From Bacteroidales bacterium (GTDB lineage Bacteria; Bacteroidota; Bacteroidia; Bacteroidales; Marinilabiliaceae), in contig JAKSLE010000006.1 in NCBI GenBank assembly GCA_024401365.1, positions 62,001-126,000 of the forward strand: DNA of 64,000 bases, in the 5' to 3' direction. Of this stretch, positions 8,542 to 17,519 are shown piece by piece. A program made the position numbers and the translations under genes. Each line of letters begins with the position of its first letter. Position 1 is the stretch's first letter. The notes under the pieces were generated by a model. The model searched no databases and was not told the origin of the DNA. It was given only the letters and a program-made list of their open reading frames with translations.

Positions 8542-10413
8542 ATGATCTCTACTATCATAATACTGCTTGCTACAGCAGTGTTTTTCGCTTGGGGTAAAAT
8601 AAGGTCCGACATCGTAGCTTTGTGCTCCCTCATCGCATTGCTCCTCATGCAGACTATTACTCCCGCAGAGGCTCTTTCAGGCTTCTCCAACCCCGTCGTC
8701 ATAATGATGGTCGGACTCTTCGTAGTCGGCGGAGCTATATTCCAGACTGGCCTGGCCAAAACTATCGGAGCCAAACTGCTTAGCCTCTCAGGCGATAACC
8801 CTACCAAATTGTACTTCCTCGTCATGATAGGTACCGCCGGTATCGGAGCTTTCGTCTCTAATACTGGTACAGTGGCTCTCATGCTGCCTATCGTCGTCAG
8901 CATGGCTGCAAGCAACGGCATCAACGCGTCTCGTCTCTTGATGCCTCTGGCTTTCGCAAGTTCTATGGGTGGTATGCTGACTCTTATCGGTACCCCGCCC
9001 AACTTGGTGATTCAGGAGGCACTGGAGAAAAACGGATACGAAACACTGAGCTTCTTTAGCTTCTTGCCTTCTGGCTTGATAGTCGTAACTGTGGGAACTT
9101 TGCTGCTGCTCCCTCTCTCTAAATGGTTCCTCAACGGTCCTAAGGGACAGAGGGATAAGTCACAGGATAGGGTTAAGGGTAAAAGCCTTACCCAGTTGGT
9201 AAGCGAGTATGGCTTGTCAAACAACTTGTTCCGCCTCAGGATCTCTACTACCTCGCCTATCCTCGATAAGACGCTAGCCGAGGTCAACTTGCGCCAGAAG
9301 TATAATATCAATATCCTAGAAGTACGCCGCAAGGAGGAGACTCAGCACCGCTTCCTCAAAACCATGAAACAGCACATGGCTGAGCCTAATACCCGCCTCA
9401 ACGCTTTCGATATCCTCTACCTGAGTGGCTCTTACGAGAAAATACATGAGTTTGCTAGCGACTACCTTCTGGAAATACTCGACCAGCACGATACCGAGGA
9501 TAATAAGTCTCATTCAAACAAACTGGACTTCTATAATATAGGTATCGCCGAAATAGTGATAATGCATACCTCTGAGCTTATCAACCAGACCGTGCGCGAT
9601 GCTGGATTCAGAAGTAAATTCGATGTCAATGTCCTTGGTATCCGCCGCCGTAGCGAATATATCCTCAAGGATCTGGGCGAGGAGAGTATCCACGCTGGCG
9701 ACGTCTTGTTGGTACAGGGCGATTGGTCTAATATCGAACGAATGAAGAAGGACGAGAAAAACTGGGTGCTCATAGGCGAACCTCAGGCTCAGGCGGCTTC
9801 TGTAACTCTTGATTACAAGGCCCCGATAGCCGCAGCTATAATGATCCTCATGATTGCTATGATGGTCTTCGACTTCATCCCGGTAGCCCCTGTAACAGCG
9901 GTCATCATCGCCGCGGTCTTAATGGTCCTCTTGGGGTGCTTCCGCAACGTCGAGGCTGCTTACAAGACTATCTCATGGGAGTCTATAGTATTGATAGCTG
10001 CCATGATGCCTATGTCTCTTGCCTTGGAGAATACAGGTGCCTCAGCATTGGTGTCTGCTACCTTGGTGGAGTCCCTCGGCGCTTACGGCCCAATGGCTCT
10101 CATGGCTGGAATATATTTCACTACCTCGCTTATGACTATGTTCATAAGCAACACAGCTACGGCAATCCTTCTGGCTCCTATAGCTATCCAGAGTGCTACA
10201 CAGATAGGTATATCGCCTACCCCTTTTTTGTTCGCCGTAAGTATAGCGGCTAGCATGTGCTTCGCATCGCCTTTCTCTACCCCACCTAATGCTTTGGTGA
10301 TGCCCGCAGGTAGATATACCTTCATGGATTATATAAAAGTCGGATTACCATTGCAGATAATCATGGGTATCGTTATGGTTTTGGTACTCCCATTGTTGTT
10401 CCCATTTAACTGA
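8542..10413 (+). CDS. SLC13/DASS-type anion transporter with two RCK_C domains
   Basis: 623 residues. It is a divalent anion:sodium symporter-family membrane protein with the two diagnostic re-entrant motifs, FVSNTGTVALMLPIV (about residues 112-126) and MFISNTATAILLAPIA (C-terminal half), each with the SNT triplet that binds Na+ and substrate. IGTPPNLV also matches the family. The two membrane halves are separated by a soluble insert (about 215-400) containing two TrkA_C/RCK_C-like domains, as in YfbS/SAC1-type members. Substrate (sulfate, dicarboxylate or other) cannot be told. The patatin gene starts 14 bases downstream, probably co-transcribed. Confidence 0.9.
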   Translation: MISTIIILLATAVFFAWGKIRSDIVALCSLIALLLMQTITPAEALSGFSNPVVIMMVGLFVVGGAIFQTGLAKTIGAKLLSLSGDNPTKLYFLVMIGTAGIGAFVSNTGTVALMLPIVVSMAASNGINASRLLMPLAFASSMGGMLTLIGTPPNLVIQEALEKNGYETLSFFSFLPSGLIVVTVGTLLLLPLSKWFLNGPKGQRDKSQDRVKGKSLTQLVSEYGLSNNLFRLRISTTSPILDKTLAEVNLRQKYNINILEVRRKEETQHRFLKTMKQHMAEPNTRLNAFDILYLSGSYEKIHEFASDYLLEILDQHDTEDNKSHSNKLDFYNIGIAEIVIMHTSELINQTVRDAGFRSKFDVNVLGIRRRSEYILKDLGEESIHAGDVLLVQGDWSNIERMKKDEKNWVLIGEPQAQAASVTLDYKAPIAAAIMILMIAMMVFDFIPVAPVTAVIIAAVLMVLLGCFRNVEAAYKTISWESIVLIAAMMPMSLALENTGASALVSATLVESLGAYGPMALMAGIYFTTSLMTMFISNTATAILLAPIAIQSATQIGISPTPFLFAVSIAASMCFASPFSTPPNALVMPAGRYTFMDYIKVGLPLQIIMGIVMVLVLPLLFPFN

Positions 10414-10427
10414 TAATATTTGTACAA

Positions 10428-11258
10428 ATGAAGGCATTGGTCTTGGAAGGCGGAGGAATGAGAGGTACCTATACCGCAGGTGTCCTCGATAGCTTTATGG
10501 ATTACAACGTGGAGTTCGACTACGTCATCGGTACTTCAGCTGGCGCTACGTCTGGCATATCGTACGTCTCTAAACAGAAGGGCCGTACCCGTTTTTCTAA
10601 TACGGATCTGCTGAAATTACACGACTACCTGGGTTGGAAGTCCCTAATTTTCGGGGGCGGAATCATCGATCTCCACTATCTCTTCGATATATACCCCGAT
10701 AAGTACTACCCTTTCGACTTCGAAACTTACCGAAGGTCCAAAACTCGCGTGGTGGCAGTGGCTACCGACGCTAAAACGGGTAAGGCGGTCTACTTGGAGG
10801 AGAAAAACGACTTCCCTCGCTTCTTGGAGTGCTGCCGCGCTTCTTGCTCTTTGCCTCTGGTGTGCCCTATGGCTTGGGTGGATGGTAACCCAATGGTGGA
10901 TGGAGGCGTGTCCGATTCAATACCTTTCTTGCAGGCTATCAACGAGGGGGCCGACGATATAACTGTTATACTCACTAAACCAAAGGGTTACAGAAAACCT
11001 AATAAACCGTCTAAACTACCTTGGCCTATCTACCGCAAATACCCCCTCCTCCGTAAGGCTCTCATAAACCGCAATATCGAGTACAATAAACAGATAGCAT
11101 TGATGGAAAAACTCGAGGACGAGGGAAAAATAAAGGTGCTCAGACCAAGTAGCGATTGCGGCGTGGGCCGTACAACAAAGGATATCAGCGCTCTGGAAAA
11201 ACTGTACGACCTGGGTTATAAAGAGGGTTGCCAACTGGTAAAAAAATTCTTTGCGTGA
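10428..11258 (+). CDS. Patatin-like phospholipase
   Basis: 276 residues. Serine lipid acyl hydrolase of the patatin fold: oxyanion loop GGGMRG (8-13), nucleophile elbow GTSAG with Ser37, and catalytic Asp in VDGG (Asp158). No signal peptide, so cytoplasmic or membrane-associated. Size and the C-terminal region (LPWPIYRKYPLLRKALINRN) fit the RssA/YjjU-like group, presumed to act on phospholipids. It follows the transporter closely and probably shares its transcript. All catalytic residues are present. Confidence 0.93.
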   Translation: MKALVLEGGGMRGTYTAGVLDSFMDYNVEFDYVIGTSAGATSGISYVSKQKGRTRFSNTDLLKLHDYLGWKSLIFGGGIIDLHYLFDIYPDKYYPFDFETYRRSKTRVVAVATDAKTGKAVYLEEKNDFPRFLECCRASCSLPLVCPMAWVDGNPMVDGGVSDSIPFLQAINEGADDITVILTKPKGYRKPNKPSKLPWPIYRKYPLLRKALINRNIEYNKQIALMEKLEDEGKIKVLRPSSDCGVGRTTKDISALEKLYDLGYKEGCQLVKKFFA

Positions 11259-11272
11259 GAATCTCATATAAA

Positions 11273-11304
11273 TTTGCATAAGGCATAATAAATCATTACC
11301 TTAG
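11273..11304 (+). promoter_or_regulatory. Promoter: -33 TTTG, 20 bp, -7 TACCTTAG
   Basis: TTTG at 11273-11276 and TACCTTAG at 11297-11304 (one mismatch to TAnnTTTG) with 20-bp spacing, upstream of the STAS gene at 11387. It may drive the long operon that follows. Confidence 0.5.
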
Positions 11305-11386
11305 CACCCTGTATAGTGAGAACCATCCACTGTACACAACAAATAGAACAACACAAGGTTCACACTAAAATATAATTTTACTACAA

Positions 11387-11722
11387 ATGGCTTTTAAGAC
11401 TGAAAGATATAAGAACTACGCAATAATGACAATCTCAGAAGAGCGCCTGGATTCTCACACAACTCCTCAGCTCAATTCCGAACTTGTCATACTTTCTGGA
11501 CATCACGTCGAAAACTTGATTATCGACTTCGATGGCTGCGATTATTGCGATGCCGCTGGCTTGTCATGTATCATGATTGCTCACCGCCTTTGTAAAAACG
11601 GTAAGCTTATCATTTGCAACGTGACCCCTTCTATCGAAAGAATGCTCTCTATTCAGCGTTTCGACCCTGAACTGAGTATCGTTTCCGACCGCCAGGAGGC
11701 TATCAGCCGTATGTCTGAGTAA
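11387..11722 (+). CDS. STAS-domain protein (anti-sigma-antagonist-like) lacking the phospho-serine
   Basis: 111 residues, a complete single STAS domain as in SpoIIAA/RsbV. In those proteins a Ser in the D-S-[SG]-G loop is phosphorylated by an anti-sigma kinase. Here the loop is YCDAAGLSC (Asp55, Ala56, Ala57, Gly58), so the acceptor position is Ala. The remaining fold (LIIDFDGCDYCD, helix GLSCIMIAHRLCK, LIICNVTPSIERMLSI) is well kept. No anti-sigma kinase or phosphatase lies nearby. The RNase Z gene follows after 42 bases. Probably a protein-interaction module not controlled by phosphorylation at this site. Confidence 0.85.
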   Translation: MAFKTERYKNYAIMTISEERLDSHTTPQLNSELVILSGHHVENLIIDFDGCDYCDAAGLSCIMIAHRLCKNGKLIICNVTPSIERMLSIQRFDPELSIVSDRQEAISRMSE

Positions 11723-11764
11723 CATACCCCCCCTATTTATCCCCCACTATAACGCTGCAAAGAC

Positions 11765-12673
11765 ATGGAGTTGACTATCCTGGGTTGCAATTCAGCACTA
11801 CCAATCTCGGACAGAATGCCTTCGGCTCAGGTCCTGTCGATTGGCGGCCGCGTATTTCTTATCGACTGCGCCGAGGGAACTCAATTCCAACTCAGACGTA
11901 TGCATATCAATTTCATGAGAATTGATTTCGTCTGCATTTCTCACCTCCACGGCGACCACGTATTCGGCCTTATCGGCCTGATATCTACTATGTCGCTGCT
12001 CAACCGAACTACACCCCTCACTATCATTGCCGACCCTCGATACGAGGAGATGCTGCAACAGCAAATCGATTTCTTCTGCGACAATATATCTTTCGAAATC
12101 AATTTCATCCCCCTCCACTACGAGCTCCCTCAGATAGTGCTGAATATCAAGGGCGTATCTGTGCAAAGCGTACCCCTCAAACACCGCATCCCTACTTGTG
12201 GCTTCATTTTCCGCGAACAGCCTAAGGAGCCTAATATCAAGAAGAATGCTATCTTCAAATACGGACTTTCTATCCCAGATATTGTCAACATAAAGAATGG
12301 TCGCCCTTGGATCGACCCCGTTACAGGCGAGGTAGTCCCTCGTGAACAACTGGTCATCGACCCAGCACCTCCTAAAAGCTATGCCTATATCTCGGATACA
12401 GCATACAAACCCGACATAGTGCCTTATATCGATGGCGTATCCTTGCTCTACCATGAGTCTACTTTCGCTAGCGATAACGAGGAACTGGCCAAGAAAACCC
12501 ACCATAGTACAGCCACACAGGCAGCTACTATAGCTCACCGAGCTAATGTAGGACGATTGCTATTGGGCCACTACTCGAGCAGATACCGCGAGACAGATAT
12601 CTTCGAACAGGAGGCTCAGACAGTATTCCCTAATACTACTGCCGTTTACGACGGCTTTACTTTGGTATTCTAA
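11765..12673 (+). CDS. rnz: Ribonuclease Z
   Basis: 302 residues. Metallo-beta-lactamase-fold endonuclease that removes the 3' trailer from tRNA precursors. The metal motif HLHGDH is intact (His60, His62, Asp64, His65). Later family signatures are the Asp in YISDTAY, LYHESTFASDNEELAKKTHHSTATQAA (the HEAT-like motif region) and LGHYSSRY with the final metal His. Length fits the short bacterial form (about 305 residues). It lies 18 bases before the DUF4268 gene. Confidence 0.95.
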   Translation: MELTILGCNSALPISDRMPSAQVLSIGGRVFLIDCAEGTQFQLRRMHINFMRIDFVCISHLHGDHVFGLIGLISTMSLLNRTTPLTIIADPRYEEMLQQQIDFFCDNISFEINFIPLHYELPQIVLNIKGVSVQSVPLKHRIPTCGFIFREQPKEPNIKKNAIFKYGLSIPDIVNIKNGRPWIDPVTGEVVPREQLVIDPAPPKSYAYISDTAYKPDIVPYIDGVSLLYHESTFASDNEELAKKTHHSTATQAATIAHRANVGRLLLGHYSSRYRETDIFEQEAQTVFPNTTAVYDGFTLVF

Positions 12674-12691
12674 TTCTAAATTATTCCGATC

Positions 12692-13147
12692 ATGTTTTCA
12701 AAAGAAGAAACTCAAAACATGCGCCACGAATTCTGGCACAAACTGGAAAGCAAAACACGACGCCTTCCTGGTCAAAATGGTAAGCCAAAGAAATGGATTG
12801 GCGAAAGAACAGGTATTCGTGGCCTGGACCTGAGATTCGATGTCAACCGCGAGTTCGCTATGGTGGCTATGGAGATAAATCCTACCGGCTCCGAAAAAAA
12901 AGCTGAACTGTGGCAGAAAATGCAGAATTGTAAGACTCTCTTCGAAAAAACTTTCGGAGGCCCACTTACTTGGGAGGAGAATTATATCAAGGAGGCTGGT
13001 GACTCGGTTATCCGTATCTACGTCAAAACCGAAGGCGATATGTATAATAAGGAGAAATGGTCCGATATGATCTACTTCCTCATCGATAATATGATACGCA
13101 TGGAGGCTGCCTTCACCGAAGTCCAGGATTACCTCATTCATTTTTAA
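12692..13147 (+). CDS. DUF4268 family protein
   Basis: 151 residues, a stand-alone DUF4268-type domain, common in Bacteroidetes and sometimes found fused to nucleases elsewhere. Visible features: RHEFWHKLE near the start, GLDLRFDVNREFAMVAMEI, LTWEENYI and the C-terminal helix IDNMIRMEAAFTEV. No membrane segment or signal peptide, so cytoplasmic. No catalytic role is assigned to the family. It sits between rnz and trkH with short gaps (18 and 14 bases), so likely in one transcript. Confidence 0.8.
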   Translation: MFSKEETQNMRHEFWHKLESKTRRLPGQNGKPKKWIGERTGIRGLDLRFDVNREFAMVAMEINPTGSEKKAELWQKMQNCKTLFEKTFGGPLTWEENYIKEAGDSVIRIYVKTEGDMYNKEKWSDMIYFLIDNMIRMEAAFTEVQDYLIHF

Positions 13148-13161
13148 AGCAAAATCACCTA

Positions 13162-15063
13162 GTGGCGCTGAAGAACCAAATACATAATCAGTTAGAGGAC
13201 ATTAAGCACACCTGGAGCGTTCTTTACGAACAGTTCCTCCAAAATGGTGTGAATACTGCCTTGCTGTTTTTTCATACGTTCCTTCACCACTGGGGTAAAT
13301 TTTTCGACCGCCTCTTTATATCTATAAGTGTACTGGCAGCCGTAGGTTGCATAGGTAGCGTTCTATGGCAGATCGGTTTCGAGGACGACGACGACGTGCT
13401 GGATTTCTGCGTACAAATGAATAGCTGGATCCTTCTCGTCATAGGTATAGTTCAGATATACAAGCTTTTGGGGTACTGGCGAACGCCCAACAAAACACCT
13501 CTCTTCGAAATAGGATACGCTATTTTTACTTGGGGGTACGTCTATTTCGCTAAGGGTCACAACCTCGACGCTGGCGAGGTAATGCCGGAATGGCAGACTT
13601 GGCTCATGAACCCGTGGATAATCAATTGTACCGTGCTGGTCATAGCTTTCTATGAACTTTCTCGCGAGAGCTTGGCTATCCTGACCCACCGTTTCAACCC
13701 TATGATTATCTTCGCGAGTAGCTTCGCCCTCATGATATTTATAGGTACAGGCTTGTTCCTCATGCCTAAAGCCCACGTGGGACACCTCTCTATCATCGAC
13801 GCTTTCTTTACAGCTACGTCTGCTACTTGTATCACAGGCTTGACTGTCATAGATATTTCTACCCAGTTGTCTTTCTTCGGGCAACTTATCTTGATGGTCT
13901 TGGTCCAGTTGGGAGGCCTTGGCGTAATGTCGTTTACCTCTTTCTTCGCCCTCTCTGTCACAGGTAAGGCTTCTATACAGAACCGCATAATCATCAAGGA
14001 CCTGGTTTCGGCCGATAATATTTCGGATATCTTTACCACCCTCAAGCGTATCATGTACGTAACTCTTACGCTCGAGGCCATAACTGCTTGGTGCCTATAT
14101 ATACAAATAGGCGAAAATATGCCTACCCTGGCCGAGGAGGACCGAATCTTCTACGCCCTCTTCCACGCCGTGATATCTTTCTGTAACGCGGGTTTCTCTT
14201 GTATCCCAGCAGAACTCAACGATAGCTTCCTCATCAATAGCGGTGGCGTTCAGTGGATTCTAGCTCTTACCGTGGTCTTCGGTAGCGCAGGTTTCCCTCT
14301 GCAGAGTTCTGCTATCGACTGGGTTAAACATAAATTCAAGGTGCTGTTCATCCATATCTTCAGAGGCAAAAACAAGGAGATATTCCGCCCACGACTGATA
14401 GATGCTAGCTGCCGACTGATGTTCTGGACCCACCTCATTCTCCTGGTAAGCTCAACCTTGATTTTTATGCTTACCGAGATAGGTTATACCCAGAGCGATA
14501 ATACTTTATGGGAGCGATTTACAGAGTCATTCTTCCTCTCTATCAACTCCCGCTCTTGCGGTATGGCTGTCGAGGACCTCAACATGATGGCTCCTTCTAC
14601 TATAGCCTTGGTCATCGTCTTGATGTGGATTGGTGGCGCACCTCTCTCTACGGGCGGTGGCGTAAAGGTCACAACTTTCGCCTTGGCTGTGCTGACCTTG
14701 CGCAACGCTGTCTTGGGTCGCGATAATATCCAGATATTCGGCCGCCGAATATCAAGGACTAGCATCCAACGCGCTATGGCTACTATAGCTTTGTCTGTCA
14801 TAGGTATATTGCTGAGTTATGTGCTCGTGCTGACATTTAGCCCCGACATCGCTCCTAATAAGGTCTTCTTCGAGGTGGTTTCTGGCCTCACTACTACAGG
14901 CCTCTCCCTCGGAGCTACCCCCGATCTGAATACTGCTTCTAAAATAGTTCTAATCCTGGATATGTTTATGGGTCGTATAGGCCTCTTGGCTTTTATGATG
15001 ATTTTCATCATTCCAGTTGCAGAACCTAAAGTAAAATATCCTACCGAAGGTATAACCATATAA
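13162..15063 (+). CDS. trkH: TrkH/KtrB-type potassium transporter, membrane subunit
   Basis: 633 residues, starting at GTG. It forms the K+-translocating pore that works with the RCK protein encoded next. The four P-loop repeats are recognisable: SATCITGLTV, SFCNAGFSC, NSRSCGMAV and TTTGLSLG, each with the Gly of the selectivity filter. LVQLGGLGVMSF and PLSTGGGVKVTTF match TrkH. It is longer than E. coli TrkH (483) because of an N-terminal segment of about 150 residues with extra hydrophobic helices. GTG is used because the first in-frame ATG would remove this segment, and GTG sits 14 bases after the previous stop. Confidence 0.93.
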   Translation: MALKNQIHNQLEDIKHTWSVLYEQFLQNGVNTALLFFHTFLHHWGKFFDRLFISISVLAAVGCIGSVLWQIGFEDDDDVLDFCVQMNSWILLVIGIVQIYKLLGYWRTPNKTPLFEIGYAIFTWGYVYFAKGHNLDAGEVMPEWQTWLMNPWIINCTVLVIAFYELSRESLAILTHRFNPMIIFASSFALMIFIGTGLFLMPKAHVGHLSIIDAFFTATSATCITGLTVIDISTQLSFFGQLILMVLVQLGGLGVMSFTSFFALSVTGKASIQNRIIIKDLVSADNISDIFTTLKRIMYVTLTLEAITAWCLYIQIGENMPTLAEEDRIFYALFHAVISFCNAGFSCIPAELNDSFLINSGGVQWILALTVVFGSAGFPLQSSAIDWVKHKFKVLFIHIFRGKNKEIFRPRLIDASCRLMFWTHLILLVSSTLIFMLTEIGYTQSDNTLWERFTESFFLSINSRSCGMAVEDLNMMAPSTIALVIVLMWIGGAPLSTGGGVKVTTFALAVLTLRNAVLGRDNIQIFGRRISRTSIQRAMATIALSVIGILLSYVLVLTFSPDIAPNKVFFEVVSGLTTTGLSLGATPDLNTASKIVLILDMFMGRIGLLAFMMIFIIPVAEPKVKYPTEGITI

Positions 15064-15082
15064 TTTAACGGAGATTACGATT

Positions 15083-15799
15083 ATGATGTACGTGATTATT
15101 GGACTGGGCACATTCGGTGTCTCTCTTGGAAAGACACTTAACGCAATGGGCAACGACGTCCTCGGAATAGACGCAAGCATGGAGAAGGTCGAAATGCATA
15201 AAACGGATTTCGATACCGTCTGCCTCAACTCTACCGACGAAACAGCTCTCAAAAGCCAACAGGTAAATGAGGCGGATGCCGTAATCGTAGCTATCGGCGA
15301 GGATTGGGCAGCTTCTGTCCAGACTACCGCCATTTTGCTCAATATGGGCGTGAAAAATATCATAGGACGATCTCTCTCCCCCCTCCACGATATGGTGCTG
15401 CGCCGTATGGGCGTAACTAATATAGTCAACCCCGAGGAGACTGCTGCACGCTCTATCGCCAACCACCTGATGCTCGAAAATGTAGTTAGTACTTATAGTA
15501 TTACTGGCGAAGTGGTGGTCGACGAGGTCGTAATACCTAATTATTATGTGGGCCAGAAGGTTAGCCAGATCAACTTCAAGGAGGAGTACAACCTCAACCT
15601 CATAGCTATCAAACACGAGGTGGAGAGCTCTAGCATTGCTAGCAAAATGAAGGGCATCATCGGCGTAGAGGCTAGCAAACATTGGAAAGCTATTACCGAT
15701 GGCCTCGATTCGTATATCTTTGGTAAGGGTGATCATATATATGTATGCGGCGAACAGACCGATATCGCTAAATACCTGAAATCAGTAAACGATTACTAA
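15083..15799 (+). CDS. TrkA/KtrA-type regulatory subunit
   Basis: 238 residues. Cytoplasmic RCK protein that gates the partner TrkH: the Rossmann motif GLGTFG (7-12) for NAD(H) or adenine-nucleotide binding, acidic end of strand two (GIDAS), then a TrkA_C domain (about 150-230). One RCK unit, as in KtrA, not the tandem pair of E. coli TrkA. A GGAG ribosome-binding sequence lies 8 bases before the ATG, unusual for this window. Directly after trkH. Confidence 0.93.
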   Translation: MMYVIIGLGTFGVSLGKTLNAMGNDVLGIDASMEKVEMHKTDFDTVCLNSTDETALKSQQVNEADAVIVAIGEDWAASVQTTAILLNMGVKNIIGRSLSPLHDMVLRRMGVTNIVNPEETAARSIANHLMLENVVSTYSITGEVVVDEVVIPNYYVGQKVSQINFKEEYNLNLIAIKHEVESSSIASKMKGIIGVEASKHWKAITDGLDSYIFGKGDHIYVCGEQTDIAKYLKSVNDY

Positions 15800-15825
15800 C
15801 CAATATCTTACATCCAACAGCACTC

Positions 15826-16392
15826 ATGGCTAAACAAGTTTGGAGACCCGGCAATCAACTATACCCACTTCCGGTAGTAATGGTCTCTTGCGCTTCTGCC
15901 GATGGTAAGGTACAGAATATCATCACCGTAGCTTGGGCCGGAACGATATGCTCCAACCCCGCAATGCTCTCAATCAGCATTCGCCCTTCCCGTTACTCAT
16001 ACAACCTTATCAAGGAGAGCGGCGAATTCGTAGTCAACCTCACTACTCAGGATCTGGCTTTCGCTACCGACTGGTGCGGCGTCAAATCGGGCCGCGATGT
16101 CAATAAGTTCAAGGCAATGAACCTTACACCCATACCTAGCACAGTCGTAAAAGCTCCTTCTATCAAGGAATCGCCTATATCTATCGAGTGTAAAGTGAAA
16201 CAGATAATCCCTTTGGGTACCCACGATATGTTTATCGCCGAGGTGGTCGCCGTCCAGGCGGATGAACTCTACTTCGACGAAAAGGGGGCGTTCAATTTGC
16301 AGAAGGCTAACCCTATATGCTATTCTCATGGCAAATACTATACCTTGGGTAAGGAAATCGGTCGTTTCGGTTATTCTGTAAAGAAAAAATGA
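15826..16392 (+). CDS. Flavin reductase-like, FMN-binding split-barrel protein
   Basis: 188 residues of the flavoredoxin/flavin reductase-like group. Typical landmarks are PLPVVMVSCASADGKVQNIITVAW near the start, SNPAMLSISIRPSRYSYNLI and GEFVVNLTTQDLAFATDWCGVKSGRDVNKF, the FMN-contacting region. It probably moves electrons via FMN or acts as an NAD(P)H:flavin reductase; the partner is unknown. Its stop overlaps the ATG of the CidA/LrgA gene (ATGA), so translation is probably coupled. Confidence 0.9.
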   Translation: MAKQVWRPGNQLYPLPVVMVSCASADGKVQNIITVAWAGTICSNPAMLSISIRPSRYSYNLIKESGEFVVNLTTQDLAFATDWCGVKSGRDVNKFKAMNLTPIPSTVVKAPSIKESPISIECKVKQIIPLGTHDMFIAEVVAVQADELYFDEKGAFNLQKANPICYSHGKYYTLGKEIGRFGYSVKKK

Positions 16393-16733
16393 AAGGTATC
16401 ATAATCATCTTGGCTATCCTGCTCTTGGGCGAGCTCATATCTTGGCTCACAGGAGGTTTCATCCCTGGCAATATTTTCGGAATGGTCATAATGTTCCTCG
16501 CCCTCCAAACTAAACTTATCAAGGAGGAGAGCGTCTCTAGCGCTTGTAACGCATTGACTAATAATATGACTCTCATGTTCCTCCCCGCTGGTATCGGTCT
16601 GATGGCTGCTTACGATATAATCGCCGAAAACTGGCTCTCTATTACCCTCAATATTACTGTCACTACCCTTATGGTGATGGCTGTCGTAGGTTGGATAGTG
16701 GATTCTAATAAAAAAAAGGAGGGTAAACAATGA
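16389..16733 (+). CDS. CidA/LrgA-family membrane protein
   Basis: 114 residues with four hydrophobic helices, the size and pattern of CidA/LrgA proteins. Family features include FIPGNIFGMVIMFLALQTKLIK and LMFLPAGIGLM. The family forms small inner-membrane complexes with the LrgB/CidB partner, originally described as holin-like and also linked to export of small organic acids. Starts overlap on both sides (ATGA with the flavin reductase and with lrgB) and indicate a tightly coupled unit. Confidence 0.9.
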   Translation: MKGIIIILAILLLGELISWLTGGFIPGNIFGMVIMFLALQTKLIKEESVSSACNALTNNMTLMFLPAGIGLMAAYDIIAENWLSITLNITVTTLMVMAVVGWIVDSNKKKEGKQ

Positions 16734-17431
16734 ATACGGATTTCGAATTGCTGAAAAGTGAGCCTTTTATCCTTTTCTTGACTATAGGGGCATATTATAT
16801 AGGTACCCAAATACAAAAAAGAGTGCATAATCCTTTGGTCAACCCCTTGCTTATCGCCCTCTTGATAATTATTCCTACTCTTTTGGCTCTGGATATCGAC
16901 TACCCAACCTACGAAAAGGGTAGCCACGCTATATCTTTGCTGCTCTCCCCTACCGTGGTGGCTCTTGGGTTCGCCTTGCATAAGCAGATCAAACACCTCA
17001 AGGGCAACGTCACTCGCGTCCTCTTGGCTATTACCGCAGGTAGTATCGTGGGGGTCCTTAGCGTAGTGGCTGTATGCATGATCTTGGGAACGCCCGAAAT
17101 TCTTATGGTTTCCATGGAGCCTAAGTCGGTAACTATGCCTATAGCTCTGGGTATAACCGAACGTACAGGAGGTCTGGCGCCTCTGACAGCTATTACTGTC
17201 TTTGTCTGTGGTATATTCGGTAATATCGTGGGCCCTTGGTTCATGAAACTTATAGGTATCAAATCGCCAATAGCCCAAGGCCTCGCTCTTGGCGCAGCTT
17301 CTCACGGCGTGGGTACTGCTCGCGCTATGCAACTGGGCCAACTCCAGGGCGCTGTGGCTGGTATGGCTATAGGCCTCATGGGTATATGGACGGCTGTCGT
17401 CGTACCTATAGTCCAGGCTGTACTGAAATAA
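16730..17431 (+). CDS. lrgB: LrgB-family membrane protein
   Basis: 233 residues, mostly transmembrane helices, matching CidB/LrgB proteins. Signatures are NPLLIALLIII near the start, LLLSPTVVALGFALHKQIKHLK, EPKSVTMPIALGITERTGGLAPLTA, and AASHGVGTARAMQLG. It pairs with the preceding LrgA-like protein. It is the last gene of the apparent operon that began at the STAS or rnz gene; the next gene has its own promoter at 17486. Confidence 0.93.
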   Translation: MNTDFELLKSEPFILFLTIGAYYIGTQIQKRVHNPLVNPLLIALLIIIPTLLALDIDYPTYEKGSHAISLLLSPTVVALGFALHKQIKHLKGNVTRVLLAITAGSIVGVLSVVAVCMILGTPEILMVSMEPKSVTMPIALGITERTGGLAPLTAITVFVCGIFGNIVGPWFMKLIGIKSPIAQGLALGAASHGVGTARAMQLGQLQGAVAGMAIGLMGIWTAVVVPIVQAVLK

Positions 17432-17485
17432 TACGTATTTATACCTATTTTAATGCACCGTTTCCCGGATAATAGCAGAAATAAG

Positions 17486-17493
17486 TACTTTTG
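17486..17493 (+). promoter_or_regulatory. -7 element TACTTTTG
   Basis: Exact TAnnTTTG, 26 bases before the acyltransferase ATG at 17520. Confidence 0.6.
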
Positions 17494-17519
17494 TTTGATA
17501 ATAACTAGGTTAGTATAAT

